A DNA stretch of 64,000 nucleotides from Phlebiopsis flavidoalba (taxonomy: Eukaryota; Basidiomycota; Agaricomycetes; Polyporales; Phanerochaetaceae): contig JAOCPU010000084.1 of NCBI GenBank assembly GCA_035772785.1, forward strand, positions 1 to 64,000. The letters are read 5' to 3'. How positions within the stretch are numbered: position 1 is the stretch's first letter; every line of letters begins with the position of its first letter. The notes beneath the pieces were generated by a model that was given only the letters and a program-made list of their open reading frames with translations, made no database searches and was not told where the DNA came from. Positions 47,412 to 58,591 of the stretch are shown here, in pieces. The position numbers and the translations under genes are program-made.

Positions 47412-47819
47412 GGCGTTGGCGTTGGCGGTGTAGGTGAGGGTGGGGATTAGCAAACGCGTGAACTGCCGCGGTAAGATGAGACGCGTCTACTAGTCGCGCG
47501 TGACCGTACTCAGACGACCGCGCGCGTGGAAGCAACCTCTCGGAGTTCTTGACTTTTTCCGTCATGTTCACGCTCCAAATACACAAGATCCCAACCTCGC
47601 AACTACGAGCATGTTCAATGATACACGTCTCTATTCCATACAAGCGTTCGTGCAGTTACCGCTTACACAGACACACTCCACGGGTAGGCATAGGTAATCG
47701 GAGCATTCAATGATACAAAGCAGAAACCTGAAACACAAAAGAGCAAGAGAAAATATCCTAATCGTTTCGTTTCCAATTTGTACAGGGTGGTTAGTGGGAT
47801 TTATGCGAGGTCGATCACC
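47412..47819. other. Intergenic, about 400 bases
   Basis: Between the Mis14 start and the stop of the upstream minus-strand BAR gene. It must hold the Mis14 promoter; no box was recognised and no gene is seen. Confidence 0.4.
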
Positions 47820-49085
47820 TCAGTGGTCTCGAGACTTCCTGCACAGGGCGGACTGTATGAGGGGTTTTTGTTCACCAGAGGATTGGACTCGGAGTTCACC
47901 TGTACTCGCCCTCTGCCGCGACGGAGAGCTCTTCAATCTCTCCCTGAACGGCTGACAGCGCTTCTGCCGCAGAGGCGTAAGAATGTAAGCTGTGAATACT
48001 AGTTAATACAGGTCTGTGCAGGGAATCGCAGAGCCTTACCTGAGCTTTAGTAAGCTCGTTCAAGTTCTTCAAGGGCTCGGGCTGTAAAGAGGTTAGGTAG
48101 GTATATTTCCATAAAAACTCGGCGCGTACGTTGTCCAGTACAGCCTTCATAAGCGTGATGGCCACCTCAGTCTTCTGCACGAGGTCATCTTCTGCATTCT
48201 CAACCTCGATCCTAGCAGCCTCCTGCCTTTGTGGGCCCGCAGTCTTCAATCTGTTGGGGTCATTAATGGCTACGCTATTGGGATAGAATAAAGGTCTTAC
48301 GCCTGTTTAGCGGCGTCGAGCTCGAGGCGACTGCCCCTCACCGCCTGGCGCGCCTTCATCGCAACGGCGATAGAGTTGGAAAGGGTAATCTGCCACGGCT
48401 GGAGGAAGTTTGCCTTGATGGCCTCGTCCTGGTAGACTCTTGCCTCAGCAATCTTCTCCCATGCACCCGCATAGCCACCCAGGGCCTTCCCGAGCTTGTC
48501 GTCCACCACAGCCTGTGTGTGCAGAGTCTGCGCTGCGGTCGTCGCTGCACGTCCGATCGCGTGGGGGAGTGTCTTGTGCTGCTGAGCGGGGGGAGTGACC
48601 GGGGCGGGTGCGGGGAGGTTCGTGCCCTTCAAGTTGGCGGCAGCGAAGTTAGTGATGCCATGCCCGATGGTAGTACCGAGTTCAGTGATGGACTCCTGGA
48701 TGGCGGCAGGGTAGTCGTAAGTCTCTGCCATCGTACACCTTGGCGACTCTAGGGACAAACGTCAGTAAACATATGTGGTTGACAGGGGCTGATCACGCGT
48801 ACTTGAGCAATGAGAGATGAGCCTGACGGAGCGCATCAACGCGTGCTTCGAGATCCTTGTACTCTGAATGGATAAGACAGGGATCAGTACTAAGTCGGGG
48901 AGTCATAGCGTATTTTACGCTAACATACCTTGGGGAAGCTCAGTGATGTCTTCAGCAGCCACCTGTCCGAGCCTTTCCTTTGTGGCTTGAAGAGATGAGT
49001 TGAAGCCTTTGGCGAACTTGTTCGCGGATTGGCCGAGGTTAAGACCAGCAATGCCGGTCTGGAGGGATTTCCAGCTCGCGGCCAT
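47820..49085 (-). CDS. BAR-domain protein, Gvp36-like
   Basis: A membrane-curvature protein of Golgi/endosome vesicles, by analogy with yeast Gvp36. It starts MAASWKSLQTGIAGLNLGQS at 49,085, chosen because the longer frame upstream lacks family similarity and overlaps the PUP1 promoter. Then FAKGFNSSLQATKERLGQVA, ITELPQEYKDLEARVDALRQ over an intron, YDYPAAIQESITELG, a Pro/Ala linker (LPAPAPVTPPAQQ), and long amphipathic helices AIGRAATTAAQTLHTQA, LGKALGGYAGAWEKIAEARV, SNSIAVAMKARQAVRGSRLE, EVENAEDDLVQKTEVAITLM, ending EELSVAAEGEYRKSRDH with TGA at 47,820. About 320 residues in five or six exons. The frames are unusually clean here. Confidence 0.82.
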
Positions 49086-49292
49086 GTCGAGAGACGGTTG
49101 GTTCAAGTATACGTTGTCTATGTTGGCGGTCTGCGAGGAGAACGCTGCGCTGATGTCGAGACAAGAGCGACGGGCAGTGTCCGCAAGCGGGGCGTCTCGC
49201 CTGCGGTTTTCGGGGTCTGACACAGGCTAACGCGTGCATGTACGCTGCGAGACGCGTACGCTCATAACCTCCACCATCCTCTCTCTCCAGCC
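49086..49292. promoter_or_regulatory. Divergent promoter (Gvp36-like / PUP1)
   Basis: 207 bases between divergent start codons. No TATA box and no recognisable proteasome-associated control element were identified by eye. Confidence 0.35.
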
Positions 49293-50324
49293 ATGGCTTC
49301 AGCGTCGGTATACCAGGGCGCTGGCTTCGACTTTTCGAACACAATACGGTATGAGCCGCACACATGTACTCGTACGCCATCTGAAAAGTCTGAACCCATA
49401 GGAACAACTTCCTTGAGCAGCGCGGTCTGCCGCTACCCAAGGCAACTAGTACCGGTACCTGTGACAATCGTCGGCTGTCTCTTCAAAGATGGCATAGTAT
49501 TGGGTGCGGATACACGTGCAACCGAGGGCCCCATTGTTGCGGACAAGAACTGCGAGAAGGTACGCCTCGGAATGACGCGTCCGTGTTAGACTCTAACAAA
49601 CAAATGTAGATTCACTTTATCACGGACTCCATTCGGTGCTGTGGTGCTGGTACGGCAGCAGACACCGAGTTTACCACAGCCCTCATTGCGTCTAATATGG
49701 AAATGCATGCTCTCTCGACTGGCAGGAAGCCAAGAGTCGTGACGGCAATGACTATGCTGAAGCAAATGCTCTTCCGGTGCGTGTTGATCCCCACAATGAG
49801 CACAAAGACTCGCCTTATCATTACCGTAATAGATACCAAGGTCAAATTGGCGCTGCCTTGGTTCTTGGTGGTGTCGACATTACCGGCCCGCAGCTATTTA
49901 CTATCCACCCACACGGTTCTACGGACAAGCTTCCGTACGTCACTATGGGTTCAGGTTCATTGGCCGCCATGGCCGTCTTTGAAGCTGGCTGGAAGCCTAA
50001 CATGGAGGTGTGTTTCCTCGTGGCTGTCTCAAATTCTCTCCTCTCACCGGAATACAGCGTCACGAGGCCCTCGATCTCGTCACCGCTGCCATCTCTGCAG
50101 GTATCTTCAACGACCTCGGCTCAGGTTCTAACGTGGATGCATGCGTCATCACCCGCAGACAAGACCGAGATGTTGCGCAACTTCGTCAAACCCAACGAGC
50201 GGGTAGAGAAGGAGAGGAAGTACACCTTCCGAAGAGGAACCACAGCTTACAGTCGGAAAACGTGAGGAACCTCATCGTGGAGGAAACAATCACTTCGACC
50301 GGCGAGGCTATGGATACCAGCTAG
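49293..50324 (+). CDS. PUP1: 20S proteasome subunit beta2 (beta type-7)
   Basis: A catalytic (trypsin-like) subunit of the 20S proteasome. Exon 1 49,293-49,348 ([19 protein letters not shown]), exon 2 49,402-49,559 ([19 protein letters not shown], then [20 protein letters not shown]), exon 3 from 49,610 ([40 protein letters not shown]), then [60 protein letters not shown], ending [14 protein letters not shown]. The mature enzyme should begin TTIVG after the propeptide; here four bases (TGTG, 49,460-49,463) intrude exactly between GT and TIVG and shift the frame. Two more shifts near 50,155 and 50,260 compensate each other. Length and exon order are normal for the family. Confidence 0.93.
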
Positions 50325-50581
50325 ACGCAAAGCACACAGTGGACATGTACATTAATTGACGATTGTATCCAGATTCTTCCGCTCTGTATCACGCCTATGC
50401 TTCCTTGAGATGGCAGAAATATGGCAAACTGGAGGTAAATTGATGAAATATACAGTAGGGTATAATCGCGACATGAAAATCCAAGAACACTGGGGGGACA
50501 GGAAGACCAGGTGAAAGAATGTCAGACTGTGTGATTACACAGTAGTGAGTAGCTCGCCTTCCACGCAGTGATGAGTGATGC
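50325..50581. other. Convergent 3' region
   Basis: The 257 bases between the PUP1 stop and the minus-strand F-box gene stop show no gene. Confidence 0.5.
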
Positions 50582-51469
50582 TTACATCGTTCGTTTGCAA
50601 GTAGCTCCGATGCTGGTCCCGGATACGTATCCTGTACCTTTTGGAGGCCTTCACCTCGACAGAACACGGCCCTTGAGTCTCGGGTTCAAAGTGGCGATCC
50701 TCAATCCACTTGGCTGCAAATATTCGCTCAGATCACGGTCGATGCCACAATCATGCATCGAGATGTATTGCAGAGATTTGCTCGACTGAAGCGCAAGCGC
50801 AAGCGCACGATCCAACGAACAACGGTCGCTCAGATCTATCCGGACCTTTGCCTTCACGTCAGATCAAGTCCCCGGGAAACTCGCAAATCGGCTCACCAGC
50901 GAGTCCCATTCGCCAACCGCCCTTGCGACCAGTCGCGTCATCTCCTCCACCCGATAACTCCTCCCGCCCTTCTCCCTCTGCAACATGAGCCTTTGCGGCC
51001 GCATGCCCGCTAACGCCCTGCTGAGCCCGGTTACTGGGGTACGGAAAGCAGTGATAACCGCTCTCAATTGGCAGATCTAGGCTGAGTACCAGCGTGTGCA
51101 CGTTCGGGCGCACATGGGACTATGCGGTCGAGGAATAGCGCACAAGTCGCCTCGAAGCGCAGCCGACGCACGAGGATACCGAGGTGTGGTGTGGCGCGTA
51201 GCGCAAGCGCAAGTTTGTGTAATTGCGCGTGCGTGCGGACGTGAATGGTGTGGTAGAGCAGCGGCCGCCCGATGCGGAAGGAACTGCTTCGATACGAGGA
51301 GGTGGTTCACTGCCCCTAAGTTGGGCATGTCCGGTTCGTGTACTGGCTCACTGCCATTGCATGCGGCGCAGTCAGTGAACGCGCTCCCGACGAATGTCAC
51401 ATCGCTGAGCGTCAAGTTGTGCTCGAGGATCCTGAGTAAGAGCTCTTCGGGAAGAGCGATCAGAACCAT
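50582..51469 (-). CDS. F-box domain protein
   Basis: A probable substrate receptor of an SCF ubiquitin ligase. It starts MVLIALPEELLLRILEHNLT at 51,469, followed by NHLLVSKQFL, the F-box pattern LPEELLxxIL...LLVSKxF. Next come a segment with LHKLALALRATPHLGILVRR-like text (split between frames), AVITAFRTPVTGLSRALAGM, EMTRLVARAVGEWDSLVSRF, VRIDLSDRCSLDRALALALQ, YISMHDCGIDRDLSEYLQP and the end GTSIGATCKRTM with TAA at 50,582. Frame changes are needed near 51,270, 51,060 and 50,860. The substrate is unknown; such genes are numerous in Agaricomycetes. Confidence 0.7.
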
Positions 51470-52484
51470 GAGACCGAGTAGTATGCTGGGGAGATGGCAG
51501 GGATCGCGGTGCGCTATGGGACAGCTGAATATATACGATAAACAGTAGCCCCTGAAATATTCGTTGGTGGCTATAGAATGGCGCGACTGCTCACGGCGTT
51601 TCGCGATGGCAAACGTGGGACCGCGCGGGGTCAGGGGCGCGGAGGCTGATAGCACTGCGGTGGTACTCGTGAGTCGTAGACCCGTTTCCAGACTGTACGA
51701 TGAAGGCGGGCAAACTAGCATTTGGGGAGAGCTATTGTCGAGGCCTTCCTCTAATGGTATCGCCAACGAGGAATAGTATGACATGATTCGAAAAAAGTCA
51801 TGGTTTGTCGGCGCGATGACCATATCGCTCAATTGCGGAAACAAACCAGGTGGATGACTCACCTGCGTAATATCGTAAGCAGTCAAGATGAGGCGTTTGA
51901 GAGGCATGAATGATGGAATGCATATGACCTATGTAAGGAGAGCTCGTATGGTACATTTGACTATATTACAGCAAGTTGAATTTTGGGAGGTGTATCACCT
52001 CCAATACAACAAACAATAAAGGAGTGGATATCGAACAGTATGATCGGGGTAGCCGTCATCAAGTGCTAGTGTTACACTAGACTTCGTATATACAAATGGA
52101 GCAGGCTTCAAAAGGAGTGAGCAAAGGTTGCCTGGCAAAGGAAGAGGGCGTCTTACCGGTTTAGAATTACATATGCACAAAAGTTTGCCTCGCCAATTTC
52201 ATGTCGTGAATGATAAGAACGCGCCTCGCCGCAGGGTTGCCATGCACCGGGTGTCTATCTTGATGCAACGGGGGCCAGGAGGGAGAAAGGAGAAGTCGGC
52301 ACGTCGATGAGTCGGTGCCGGCACCCACGCACGGTCAGCGTGGTGTCCCTCCTCGCCAGGTCTAGCATGGCATGGTCGTCATTCTTTCATACAGCGTGCC
52401 TGCCGTTGCGCAAGCAGCACGCGTCGCCTCATCGTGCCCCGTCCTTCGTGCGAGAGCCGGTTTCTGAACCGAACGTCTTCGCGC
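51470..52484. other. Intergenic region without a recognised gene
   Basis: Upstream of the F-box gene and downstream of the kinase gene. The minus-strand frame continues open to 51,907 above the F-box start but has no family resemblance there. Nothing else is visible. Confidence 0.45.
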
Positions 52485-53754
52485 TCACAGCCGCGCCACC
52501 CATCGTCCTGGTGTCTCCTCAGCACCACTCTGGCAGTGATGCCAGCCACGGCCGGTCACCGCGAGGCACCCACAACTGTGGGACGCATCCGCCCCGTCGC
52601 GACCGCCGTACGCCCCCACACCCCCCTCACACGCTACCGCAATAACCGCGCGCGCGTGATTCTCCTTGTCCTTGGAGCAGGCCTCGCACGCCTTGCACGC
52701 ACGCACGCGGCGCGCGACGCCCCCCTCGGACGCCGCACGGCGCTCCTTCCAGTGGCGATCGCGTATCCAGTCGAAGCGGCCGTCGAACTCGATCTTCTCG
52801 CGGAGGGCGAGGCCGCGGAGGAGGCGGCGGAGGCCCTCGTAGTCGGCAACAAGGGGCAGGTCGTAGAACTCGAGGCCGCGCACGTAGCGGTAGAACGTCT
52901 GGAGCTCGTCGGGCAGCTTCACGGTCAGGATCTCCATCGTCTCGATCTTCTTCGCGCGGATGAGGTCCCACGTCTGCTTCGTCGTCTGCCCGCGCAGCTT
53001 GCGCCACGGCAGCGAGCCCCGCAGGAAGTAGAGCAGCATGTACGTGAGCGACTCGAGGTCGTCGCGCCGTGAGGCCTCTGTGAGAACGCGTGAGCCCCTA
53101 TGCGCGCGAGAGAGTGTGGGGCGAGACGCACCGATCCCATCATGGGTGTGTATCGACGCAAAGAGCGACGTGCCGACGCCGTGATGATCGTCCTGCCGGT
53201 ATGGGATGTGCGCGCCTGAGAGCGGGTCGCGATACTTCTTTGCGAGCCCAAAGTCGATGACGTTCACGCAGGACTCTGCCGGGTGGGCGCGACGACATGA
53301 CAAAGTTTGCGGGCTTGATGTCGCGGTGCACGAGTCCGCGCGAGTGGATGTACTCGATGCGGTCGAGCTGAAACGCGGTCAGGACGGGAGACGCGTCGGG
53401 CGTGAGAACCAACGTACCAGTTGGACGCCCAGCATGAGCACCGTCTTGAGCGAGAAATAGCGGTTGCAGGTCTGGAAGAGGTCCTCGAGAGAAGGGCCGA
53501 GAAGGTCTATCACCATGACGTTTGTACTCTCCCGACTTGCCCGCCCACATCACCCAGGGAACACCAGGCCCGCCCTGAAGCGACCTGTAAATCTTTGTCT
53601 CTTGCTGCAAAGGCGACGACTTCGCGATTGCGGGCTCGACCTTGATGGCGACCTCTTTTCCCGCAATCTTGTGGACTCCTTGGTAGACTGTGCCGCATCC
53701 ACCCACAGCTACCTCCTCTCCCAGGAGATATTTCCCACCAAACGTATATTCCAT
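52485..53754 (-). CDS. Casein kinase 1-like Ser/Thr kinase
   Basis: Phosphorylates Ser/Thr. It starts [20 protein letters not shown] at 53,754 with glycine loop [10 protein letters not shown] and ATP-binding Lys in EVAIKVEP. Then [39 protein letters not shown] (catalytic loop HRD, about 53,310), [16 protein letters not shown] (DFG, 53,240), [60 protein letters not shown] and [20 protein letters not shown]. The LAKKYRDP and SLPW...LRG blocks mark the CK1 family, although the glycine loop departs from the usual GSGSFG. The C-terminus after 52,700 is basic and low-complexity with an uncertain frame. The middle part (53,400-53,520) needs intron or frame repair. Confidence 0.85.
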
Positions 53755-55708
53755 GTTGAATGTTGAAGGAACGACGTCAGCTTGAGAATATTGAGGGAGG
53801 AGCGCGTGAAGGTCCCGTGTGGCAGCCGATATGTACAAGTTGAGGGTAGCCGCGGACGAGGTGGGCCAAGACGCAGGGGGGCGGTGGGACGGTCCCTTAG
53901 CGGTTGTGGGTGTTCGCCTCAGAAATGCAACCAGGGCAGTTCAACCGACCTCATTGCTTATGTCATCTCACCCGCGCTTAACGCCCGCTAAGCTACCTCA
54001 ACGGGGTTGTCCGGTGAAAGCTGTCCGACAGCGATCGCTGTTTCCAGATGATTAAAAAAAGTTAGAAGTGATAGACAAGTATAAATACACACACCACTGG
54101 GCACTACTGCAAAAGCTGCCTGCCCACTTGTTAAGATTAACTCTTAGCGACTTGCTGCCACTGCCAGCAAGCGGGCGCTCAGCTTCATCAAACGCCACAA
54201 AGTCTTGACCAAATTTGTGACGCACGTGCGCCTATTTCATGATCTTCTTCCCCGAACCACCCGCATCTCCATCCATCGCGTTAGGCCATGAGAACCGCCC
54301 GTCACGTACAGTTAAAATAATAATTCAATCACTACTAATGCATCCTACCAAAGCTATCGCCTTTTGGAGCCTTTTTTGCTATAACCCGGGGGTTCGATCC
54401 CTATTTGACGTAGGCACGTCGCCTGACCCCACGCGCGCCGGGTATGAAATGTGTCAAGTGACAGCTTGCCGTATTGTGGATAGCTATGTTCCCCACAACT
54501 TCTCATGTGTTTTAATTATGTACGTACATCGTGTTTCACTAAGCGGGAAGATGAATGAGATCCTCGCTCTAGCCACATGATTTGCTGATCCTTTTAGAGC
54601 AACCACCGAATGTTCAATTCCATTGCCGCGGACACGCCAATCGGAGAGGTCAATCTTCCGACCCTGGTCGGTAATACGTACACAGCTCCTACAATCTCGC
54701 TTACACTGCATCAACAGACTTGACCAAACAACCGCCTGCAAACAACGCGTGACTCGCTTTATTTGCCGTATTGTCACTGGTCAGTACAAGTCATCAAACA
54801 GCATTCAAGTAGGGTTCAACTAACCTCCGTCAAATCTAGATGACCCCCACGTCGATCCGGTCGCATTCCCCGCCTGTCGCCGCACAAAGCCTTGCAACAA
54901 GCTCCAGGCAAAAGATATGATTACCACAAGCGCGGAAACTGTTCCGCTGCCAGATAGGAGCTATGGGGCTTACTAATCTATTGAATTAGCCTCTCGCCAT
55001 CTCCCGCCACGATAGACGTTCTGCCCTGGAGCTTCGGCGAAAACGACTCCCAGAAAGGCGGATATGGGCGTATGAGCTCGGCGAGGGACAAGATCGGTGC
55101 CCGTCGAGTGCAGCAAGGGTGGTGCACACAGTGCGGATAGTTATCTTCCAGCGTTCGGTAGAGGCTGAGTCACTGGTACGATGATAGCGTTTTTTGGAGC
55201 AGAGCTTTGGGGGGATGAGAAGCAACAGCGGCATGCAATGCGAGCAGACTCGATGCTCTTGAGGGGCCGCCCGGCATCGAGTACACGTACGCCCCCAAAC
55301 CGAGTCACATCCGCGCCCCCCCGCATTTTTCGTCAAATTCGGAGTCGGTTCCGGCCCTCGACTCCAGCTGAGGCGGGTGCGTCATTGTAGGCGCCAGTGT
55401 GCGCCTCACCTTTGTCATCCGCCCGTCTGACTGATCCTCCGCGCACAGGCCCTTTCCGCCACGGCCCTGGTCTCGGCGCCTGGCGCACGGGGCCAATCAG
55501 TGGGGCGTTCGCACGCCGCAGGGGGATCTGGGATCTGTCAGCGGGGGGCGAATGACTGGAACGGTGGACGCGACGCGTGCTTAGTGAGCGTGGGCAGGGC
55601 AGTTCCTATATTATCCCGCGTCGGTCATCGAACTCCACCAAATCCCTTCCTTCTTTCCTCCTCAGGTCTGTGCCCCCCTTCCTCCCAACACCCGTTCCTG
55701 TGGTAGCC
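53755..55708. other. Two-kilobase intergenic region
   Basis: No gene is recognised. A tRNA B-box-like GGGTTCGATCCC lies near 54,390-54,402 but the surrounding sequence does not fold as a tRNA. Other frames are short and without similarity. The last part precedes the transporter gene; a TATATTA near 55,608 could serve as its TATA element. Confidence 0.4.
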
Positions 55709-57722
55709 ATGTCCGCTCCAGCACTCGTCTGCGCGACTCGTTTTTCGGCCAGCTTGTCTACGAGCTCTCGGGCCACAGATACTTTCTACATGCCGACGAG
55801 CAACCCGGCTTCCCATTAACCCCTGAGTCGTTTGCCAAGTCGCAACCACCAAGCAAAGCCAACTCGCAGACTTCCTCGCGCACATCAGTCGACAACGCGA
55901 CACTCGACGAGCGACCAGAAGATGAAGAGTCGCGACTTCCACGACGCGTATCGACCATGTCTGCTACCACTGTAGTGCAGGAGGAGAAGCAGCCCAAGGG
56001 CCCTCAGTCGCCAACAGATGAGATCCTCATGGCGGAGGCGGAAAAGCCTGAAGTGCAGCGGGCGGATATCCGAGTCGCGCATTGTGACATGGTACAGCCC
56101 ATCCGATCCTGACAACCCTCAAAACGTGCGTTGGCTTTCTTATCCTAGATTGTTTGCGAAGCCCACCTCATACGCAGTGGTCCTTCCGCAAGAAGGCCTT
56201 CGTCACCTTCGAAATCTGCCTCCTCACCTTCAGCATCTACATCGGCTCCGCAATCTACGCCCCGGGCATCGGCGACCTCTCGACGCAATTCGGCGTCTCG
56301 CCCGTCGCCGGCACGCTCGGGCTCACGATCTTCGTGATCGGGTACGGCGTCGGGCCCATGTTCCTCTCGCCGCTCTCCGAGCTGCCCGCGCTCGGGCGCA
56401 CGACGGTGTACATCCTCTCGCTCGCGCTCTTTCGTCGTCCTGCAGGTGCCCACCGCGCTCGCGACGAACCTCGGCGCGCTCCTCCCGCTCCGCTTCCTCG
56501 CGGGCTTCATGGGCTCGCCGGCCCTCGCCACCGGCGGCGCGAGTCTCGCGGACATGTGGGCGCTCGAGCACCGTGCGGTGGACGATCGGCCTCTGGAGTG
56601 TCGCCGCGGTGTGTGGGCCCGTGCTCGGACCGCTTGTAGGCGGGTTCGCGGTTGAGGGCAAGGGCTGGACGTGGACCATCTGGATCCTCCTCTGGCTCGG
56701 CGGCTTCACGCTCGCGTTCCTGACCTTTTGCTGCTGCTGCCCGAGACCTCGGGCTTCAACGTGAGTGCTTACTGTTTGCGCTATTGTGACGAATTACAGC
56801 TGACATGGCCTCCAGCATCCTCTATCGCCGCGCCAGCCGCCTGCGCCGCGTCTTCGGCACGCCCTCACTTCAAATCCGAGGGTGAGATCGAGGCGGAGAG
56901 CCTGACAGTGCGCGAAATGATCTCGCTCACGCTCGTGCGGCGTTTGTGCTTGGCTTCGTCGAGCCGATCGTCATCTTCTGGAACCTCTACATTGCCCTCG
57001 TCTACGGCATCCTCTACATCTTCATCGAGTCCTTTCCGCGTCGTCTTTCGTCGACGCGAACACCACGGATTCTCACTCGGCGAGAATGGTCTCGCGTTCC
57101 TCGGCCTCTCTCTCGGGTGCCGTGCTGGTGTACATTTGCTTTGTGCCGTACGCACGGCGCGTGCTGAAGCCCAAACTCGAGAATGGTGCACCTAGTGAGT
57201 ATTTCATTCCGCATACAACAAGCCATATAGACTAACTTTGTTCCAGAACTTTGTGCCGAAGACCGTCTGCCCATCGCCATGGTCGGCGCGATCCTGCTCC
57301 CAATCTCCATGTTCTGGTTCGGCTGGACATCCTCCGCCAGCGTACACTGGATCGTGCCCATCATCGGCCTCCTCGTTCTTCTCCGCAGGCACCTACCTGC
57401 TCTTCCAAGCCGGACTCAAGTACGTCTCTCTCCCGTCTCCATTCACGCTCAATCAACTAACGTCTCCGCAGCTACCTGCCAGACTGCTACCCGTTCCCCC
57501 GCGCTTCGTTGCGTCGGTGCTCGCGGGCAATGACTTTCTTCCGCTCGATGGTCGGCGCGGCGTTCCCGCTGTTCAGCACCGCGTTCTTCCACAACCTCGG
57601 TGTCGGTCCCCGCATGCAGCATCCTCGGCGGCATCGCAATACTCATGCTGCCCGCGCCGTTCCTGCTGTACAAGTACGGTGCGCGTATCCGTGCGCGCAG
57701 CCGGTACACTGGCATGCAGTAG
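55709..57722 (+). CDS. MFS transporter, DHA1 multidrug-resistance type
   Basis: A proton-driven plasma-membrane exporter of the FLR1/CaMDR1 kind. It starts MSAPALV at 55,709; after one frame change comes [11 protein letters not shown]. The cytosolic N-terminus is acidic/Ser-rich. [12 protein letters not shown], joined over an intron to [20 protein letters not shown] (56,165), is the family entry motif, followed by [40 protein letters not shown] (MFS motif A region), [40 protein letters not shown] (motif C), [20 protein letters not shown] and [13 protein letters not shown]. The end [14 protein letters not shown] stops at 57,720-57,722. Twelve spans are expected. Frame breaks occur at CTTT (56,428) and several later sites. 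Confidence 0.88.
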
Positions 57723-58591
57723 ATAGGTGGTCCTTGTATAGACAGTCTACATTCAAATTCTTGTTTATTTTCATGGTCAGATTGAGGTTGATCAAATGTG
57801 CAATAGATGATTATGTAGCGCAAGGACTTTCTCACATAGATTTTACACTCTTCTTCCCTCCCTACTTCGTGTAGACGGCATAGACCCATGTAGCACTACT
57901 TCACTGGCGTACAGGGGAATGACGTAATGACCCTTCACATATCACGATGGACGTCGGCCTGAGAGTGCGCAACCGGGAACGCGGCGTGATTGGCTGGCTT
58001 GGGAGTGCTTGGTGTTGTTAGGAACGAAAGCGGCCGCCTGCCATAGCGGGAAGGCTCCCGTCCCATGTGTCGCAAAATTTCCCCACCGGGCTCACGAGAA
58101 GACCGTCTCAAGGACGTCTCAACGTAATAAACGTCCCATAGCCGATGTCTCCTGAGACATCAAAATGATGCCGGGACGGGTCTCAGAGGCCCTCAAAGGC
58201 CCTCAAAGACCTCTCAACACCGGTCTCAAGGGGCCGTCTCGTGAGCTCTCATGAGATATTTCGTACTTCTCAGTGAGACCGAATCTCTCAACTGTCTCAC
58301 GAGCCCTCACAAGCGCTCATGGTCTCCCCCCCCAAGATTTGCGACATGACCGGTCATGGCCAGGTATGTCATGTCCCATGTACACGGGTCTCAGCCTATC
58401 CACTCCCACCCGCCCATGTCTCCCACACAAGCCCCCTCTCCTGCTCTTCTCTCTTCCCCTCGCGCTCGCCGTCGTCGGTAGTACTGGGCTGTGTAGGACG
58501 AGCGAACTGTGACCGACGACCCCTGTGAGTATATGCGGTCTTTAGCACCTCTTTTCTCTCGTGTGACCTTTCCTATTACCTCTAGTTTATC
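57723..58591. other. Intergenic with GTCTC-rich block
   Basis: Between the transporter and an F-box gene on the same strand. It contains the motif cluster listed at 58,080-58,350 and a C/T-rich stretch just before the F-box start; otherwise no gene. Confidence 0.5.
58080..58350. repeat. GTCTCA motif cluster
   Basis: Within about 270 bases GTCTC or its complement GAGAC occurs about ten times (for example CCGTCTCAAGG, ACGTCTCAACG, CGGTCTCAAGG, CTGTCTCACGA), interspersed with CCTCAAAG words. The spacing is irregular. It is followed by a small palindromic patch GACATGACCGGTCATG (58,343 on). It may be a relic repeat or a protein-binding array. Confidence 0.6.

Noticed and set aside
52434..53072. 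Plus-strand Ala/Arg/Leu-rich frame
   Set aside because: Antisense to the kinase gene in GC-rich DNA; composition artefact.
54380..54430. tRNA or SINE-like B box (GGGTTCGATCCC)
   Set aside because: The T-stem does not pair on the 3' side, no A box lies at the right distance and no cloverleaf can be drawn; kept only as a remark.
56145..56709. Minus-strand Arg/Glu-rich frames
   Set aside because: Antisense to the MFS transporter, whose membrane motifs are unmistakable.
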